A stretch of DNA of 64,000 nucleotides. Source: Streptomyces sp. NBC_00775. GTDB taxonomy: Bacteria; Actinomycetota; Actinomycetes; Streptomycetales; Streptomycetaceae. Made by a program: the position numbers and the translations under genes. Position 1 is the first letter of the stretch. Every line of letters begins with the position of its first letter. Under the pieces are notes generated by a model. The model was not told where the DNA came from and did not search any database. It saw only the letters and a program-made list of their open reading frames with translations. Positions 62,526 through 64,000 of this stretch are shown here, in pieces. The stretch spans positions 930,001 to 994,000 of the forward strand of contig NZ_CP108938.1 in NCBI RefSeq assembly GCF_036347135.1, written 5' to 3'.

Positions 62526-64000
62526 ATGGTGACCATGGGTGTTCGGCGACGGGCGAGACACCACGGACGAACGGCGCTGACGGCAGCCGCGGTGGCCTCC
62601 CTGCTCTCGGCGGGCTACGCCGCCCCCGGATCCGCGTCGGCCGCGGCTCCGCCGCCCCAGCCTCCGCCCCAGCTCACCCAGTCGAAGGTGGACGACGCGG
62701 TGGGCAAGCTCGACGGGATCGTCCAGGACGGCATGAAGAAGACCGGCGTGCCCGGCGTGGCGGTCGTCGTGGTCTACAAGGACCGCGTCCTCTACCTGAA
62801 GGGCTTCGGCGAGCGGAAGGTGGGGCAGTCCGCCGCCGTCGACCCGGACACGGTCTTCGAGCTGGCCTCCCTGTCCAAGCCACTGGCCTCGACCGTGGTC
62901 GCCGGTGTCGTCGGCGGCAAGGCCATCGGCTGGGACGACCCCGTGGCAGGGCAGCTGCCCGGCTTCGCGCTCAAGGATCCCTGGGTCACCAGGCATGTGA
63001 CGTACGCCGACCTCTTCTCGCACCGCAGCGGTCTGCCCGACCACGCCGGTGACCTGCTGGAGGACCTCGGATACGACCGGACGTACATCCTGGACCATCT
63101 GCGCCACGAGCCGCTGAGCCCGTTCCGCGCGAGCTACGCGTACACGAACTACGGGGTCACGGCCGCGGGCCAGGCGGCCGCGAACGTCAAGGACACGACG
63201 TGGGAGAAGCTGGCCGAGGACACGCTGTACGGCCCCGCCGGCATGAACGCCACCAGTTCCCGCTTCGCCGACTACGACCGGGCCAAGGACAGGGCCGTCA
63301 ACCATGTGCAGAGCGCGGACGGCACCTGGCAGGCGAAGTACGTCCGTGACGCCGACGCCCAGTCGCCCGCCGGCGGCGCGAGCTCCACGGCCCGCGACAT
63401 GGGCACCTGGCTGCGTCTGCAGCTCGCGAACGGGAAGCTCGACGGCAAGCAGATCATCCCCGCCGACCCGCTGGAGCGCACCCATCTGCCCGAGATCGTG
63501 GCCCAGCCCCCGCGTGCCCCGGCGGGCCGCGCCGGGTTCTACGGCCTCGGCTGGAACGTCGGCTACGACGACCAGGGCCGACTGCGCCTCAACCACTCCG
63601 GCGCCTTCGATCTCGGCGCGAACACCAATGTGACGATGCTGCCCGGCGAACAGCTCGGCATCGTCGTCCTCACCAACGGAGCACCGGTGGGGCTCGCCGA
63701 CTCGATCGCGCTGAACTTCTTCGACACCGCCCAGTACGGCAAGCCCACGGCCGACTGGCTCAGCCTGGTCGACCAGGTGTACCAGCAGCAGGAACGGGCG
63801 GGCCGCTCCCCCACCGACTACGCCAAGCCCCCGCAGAACGCTGCCGCCGCCCGGCCCGACAGCGCGTACACGGGCACGTACGCCAACGACTTCTACGGCC
63901 CGCTCACCGTCACAACCGACCAGGGCGGACTCACCATGAGCCTGGGCCCGAAGCCGATGAGGTTCCGGCTCACCCACTACGACGGCGACACGTTCAGCTT
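62526..64000 (+). CDS. Secreted serine hydrolase (beta-lactamase / class C PBP family), partial
   Basis: The gene runs off the window after 491 codons. Possible starts are ATG 62526, GTG 62529 and ATG 62535, all in one frame and none with a good ribosome site. After a signal peptide (RTALTAAAVASLLSAGYAAP) the beta-lactamase fold shows the SxxK motif in ELASLSKPLAS near residue 116, YxN in YAYTNYG near 204 and HxG in NHSGAFDLG near 358. A C-terminal domain (SAYTGTYANDFYGPL) begins before the edge. Such proteins are D-amino-acid esterases/peptidases or carboxypeptidases rather than true beta-lactamases. Confidence 0.87.
   Translation, partial: MVTMGVRRRARHHGRTALTAAAVASLLSAGYAAPGSASAAAPPPQPPPQLTQSKVDDAVGKLDGIVQDGMKKTGVPGVAVVVVYKDRVLYLKGFGERKVGQSAAVDPDTVFELASLSKPLASTVVAGVVGGKAIGWDDPVAGQLPGFALKDPWVTRHVTYADLFSHRSGLPDHAGDLLEDLGYDRTYILDHLRHEPLSPFRASYAYTNYGVTAAGQAAANVKDTTWEKLAEDTLYGPAGMNATSSRFADYDRAKDRAVNHVQSADGTWQAKYVRDADAQSPAGGASSTARDMGTWLRLQLANGKLDGKQIIPADPLERTHLPEIVAQPPRAPAGRAGFYGLGWNVGYDDQGRLRLNHSGAFDLGANTNVTMLPGEQLGIVVLTNGAPVGLADSIALNFFDTAQYGKPTADWLSLVDQVYQQQERAGRSPTDYAKPPQNAAAARPDSAYTGTYANDFYGPLTVTTDQGGLTMSLGPKPMRFRLTHYDGDTFS

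Overview
The window is high-GC actinobacterial chromosome, almost certainly from a Streptomyces. The signs are pervasive G/C third positions, frequent GTG/TTG starts with GGAG-type ribosome sites, ATGA/GTGA start-stop overlaps, an rmdA-type PAS-GGDEF-EAL gene, lysX, a class F sortase, SpoIIE-family phosphatases and a DUF574 methyltransferase. The gene order of the left half (succinate dehydrogenase, LysR, rmdA, repeat lipoprotein, sortase, lysX) resembles, from memory, the SCO0920-SCO0945 part of S. coelicolor. I could not check this. I see no prophage, CRISPR array, tRNA or rRNA.

Layout. 1-2.9 kb: a truncated MFS exporter divergent from a UvrA-like ABC protein, with a 17-bp palindrome between them. 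2.9-4.7 kb: an acyltransferase pair that looks like ornithine-lipid synthesis. 4.8-9.3 kb: sdhCAB with a divergent LysR gene and a well-placed LysR box. 9.3-14.2 kb: an SDR, a decayed regulator/hydrolase chimera, rmdA and a methyltransferase. 14.5-19.9 kb: a cell-surface block (repeat lipoprotein, Pro/Thr-rich protein, two paralogous secreted proteins with C-terminal membrane anchors, sortase). 20-34.3 kb: polysaccharide deacetylase, lysX, universal stress protein, CapA-like lipoprotein, ECF sigma factor and zinc-finger anti-sigma candidate, Fpg/Nei glycosylase, SpoIIE-type phosphatase, a disordered lipoprotein and a lipase-maturation-factor-like protein.

34.4-56.5 kb is the most interesting part: two operons plus a stand-alone gene that together look like a locus for eating (fucosylated) N-glycans. 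Operon A (42343 down to 34456, minus strand) has a CUT2-type sugar ABC importer followed by L-fuconate dehydratase, SDR, aldo/keto reductase, mutarotase and fuconolactonase-like amidohydrolase, which matches the non-phosphorylative L-fucose pathway. A divergent GntR regulator has a perfect inverted repeat in front of it. Operon B (52809 down to 43332, minus strand) has a CUT1-type oligosaccharide importer, a GH5 enzyme resembling the subfamily acting on Man-beta-1,4-GlcNAc, a secreted GH85 endo-beta-N-acetylglucosaminidase and a cytoplasmic GH38 alpha-mannosidase. A divergent LacI repressor and paired operators control it. A secreted GH29 alpha-L-fucosidase (54183-56540) links the two. The model is: GH85 and GH29 act outside the cell, the two importers bring in oligosaccharide and fucose, and GH38, GH5 and the fucose enzymes finish the job inside.

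56.8-64 kb: amidase, a hypothetical protein, a GNAT, an unrecognised 57-residue protein, a YraQ/ArsP-type permease with a His-rich tail, an HD-domain protein with a repetitive C-terminus, an SDR, and a serine hydrolase cut off by the window end.
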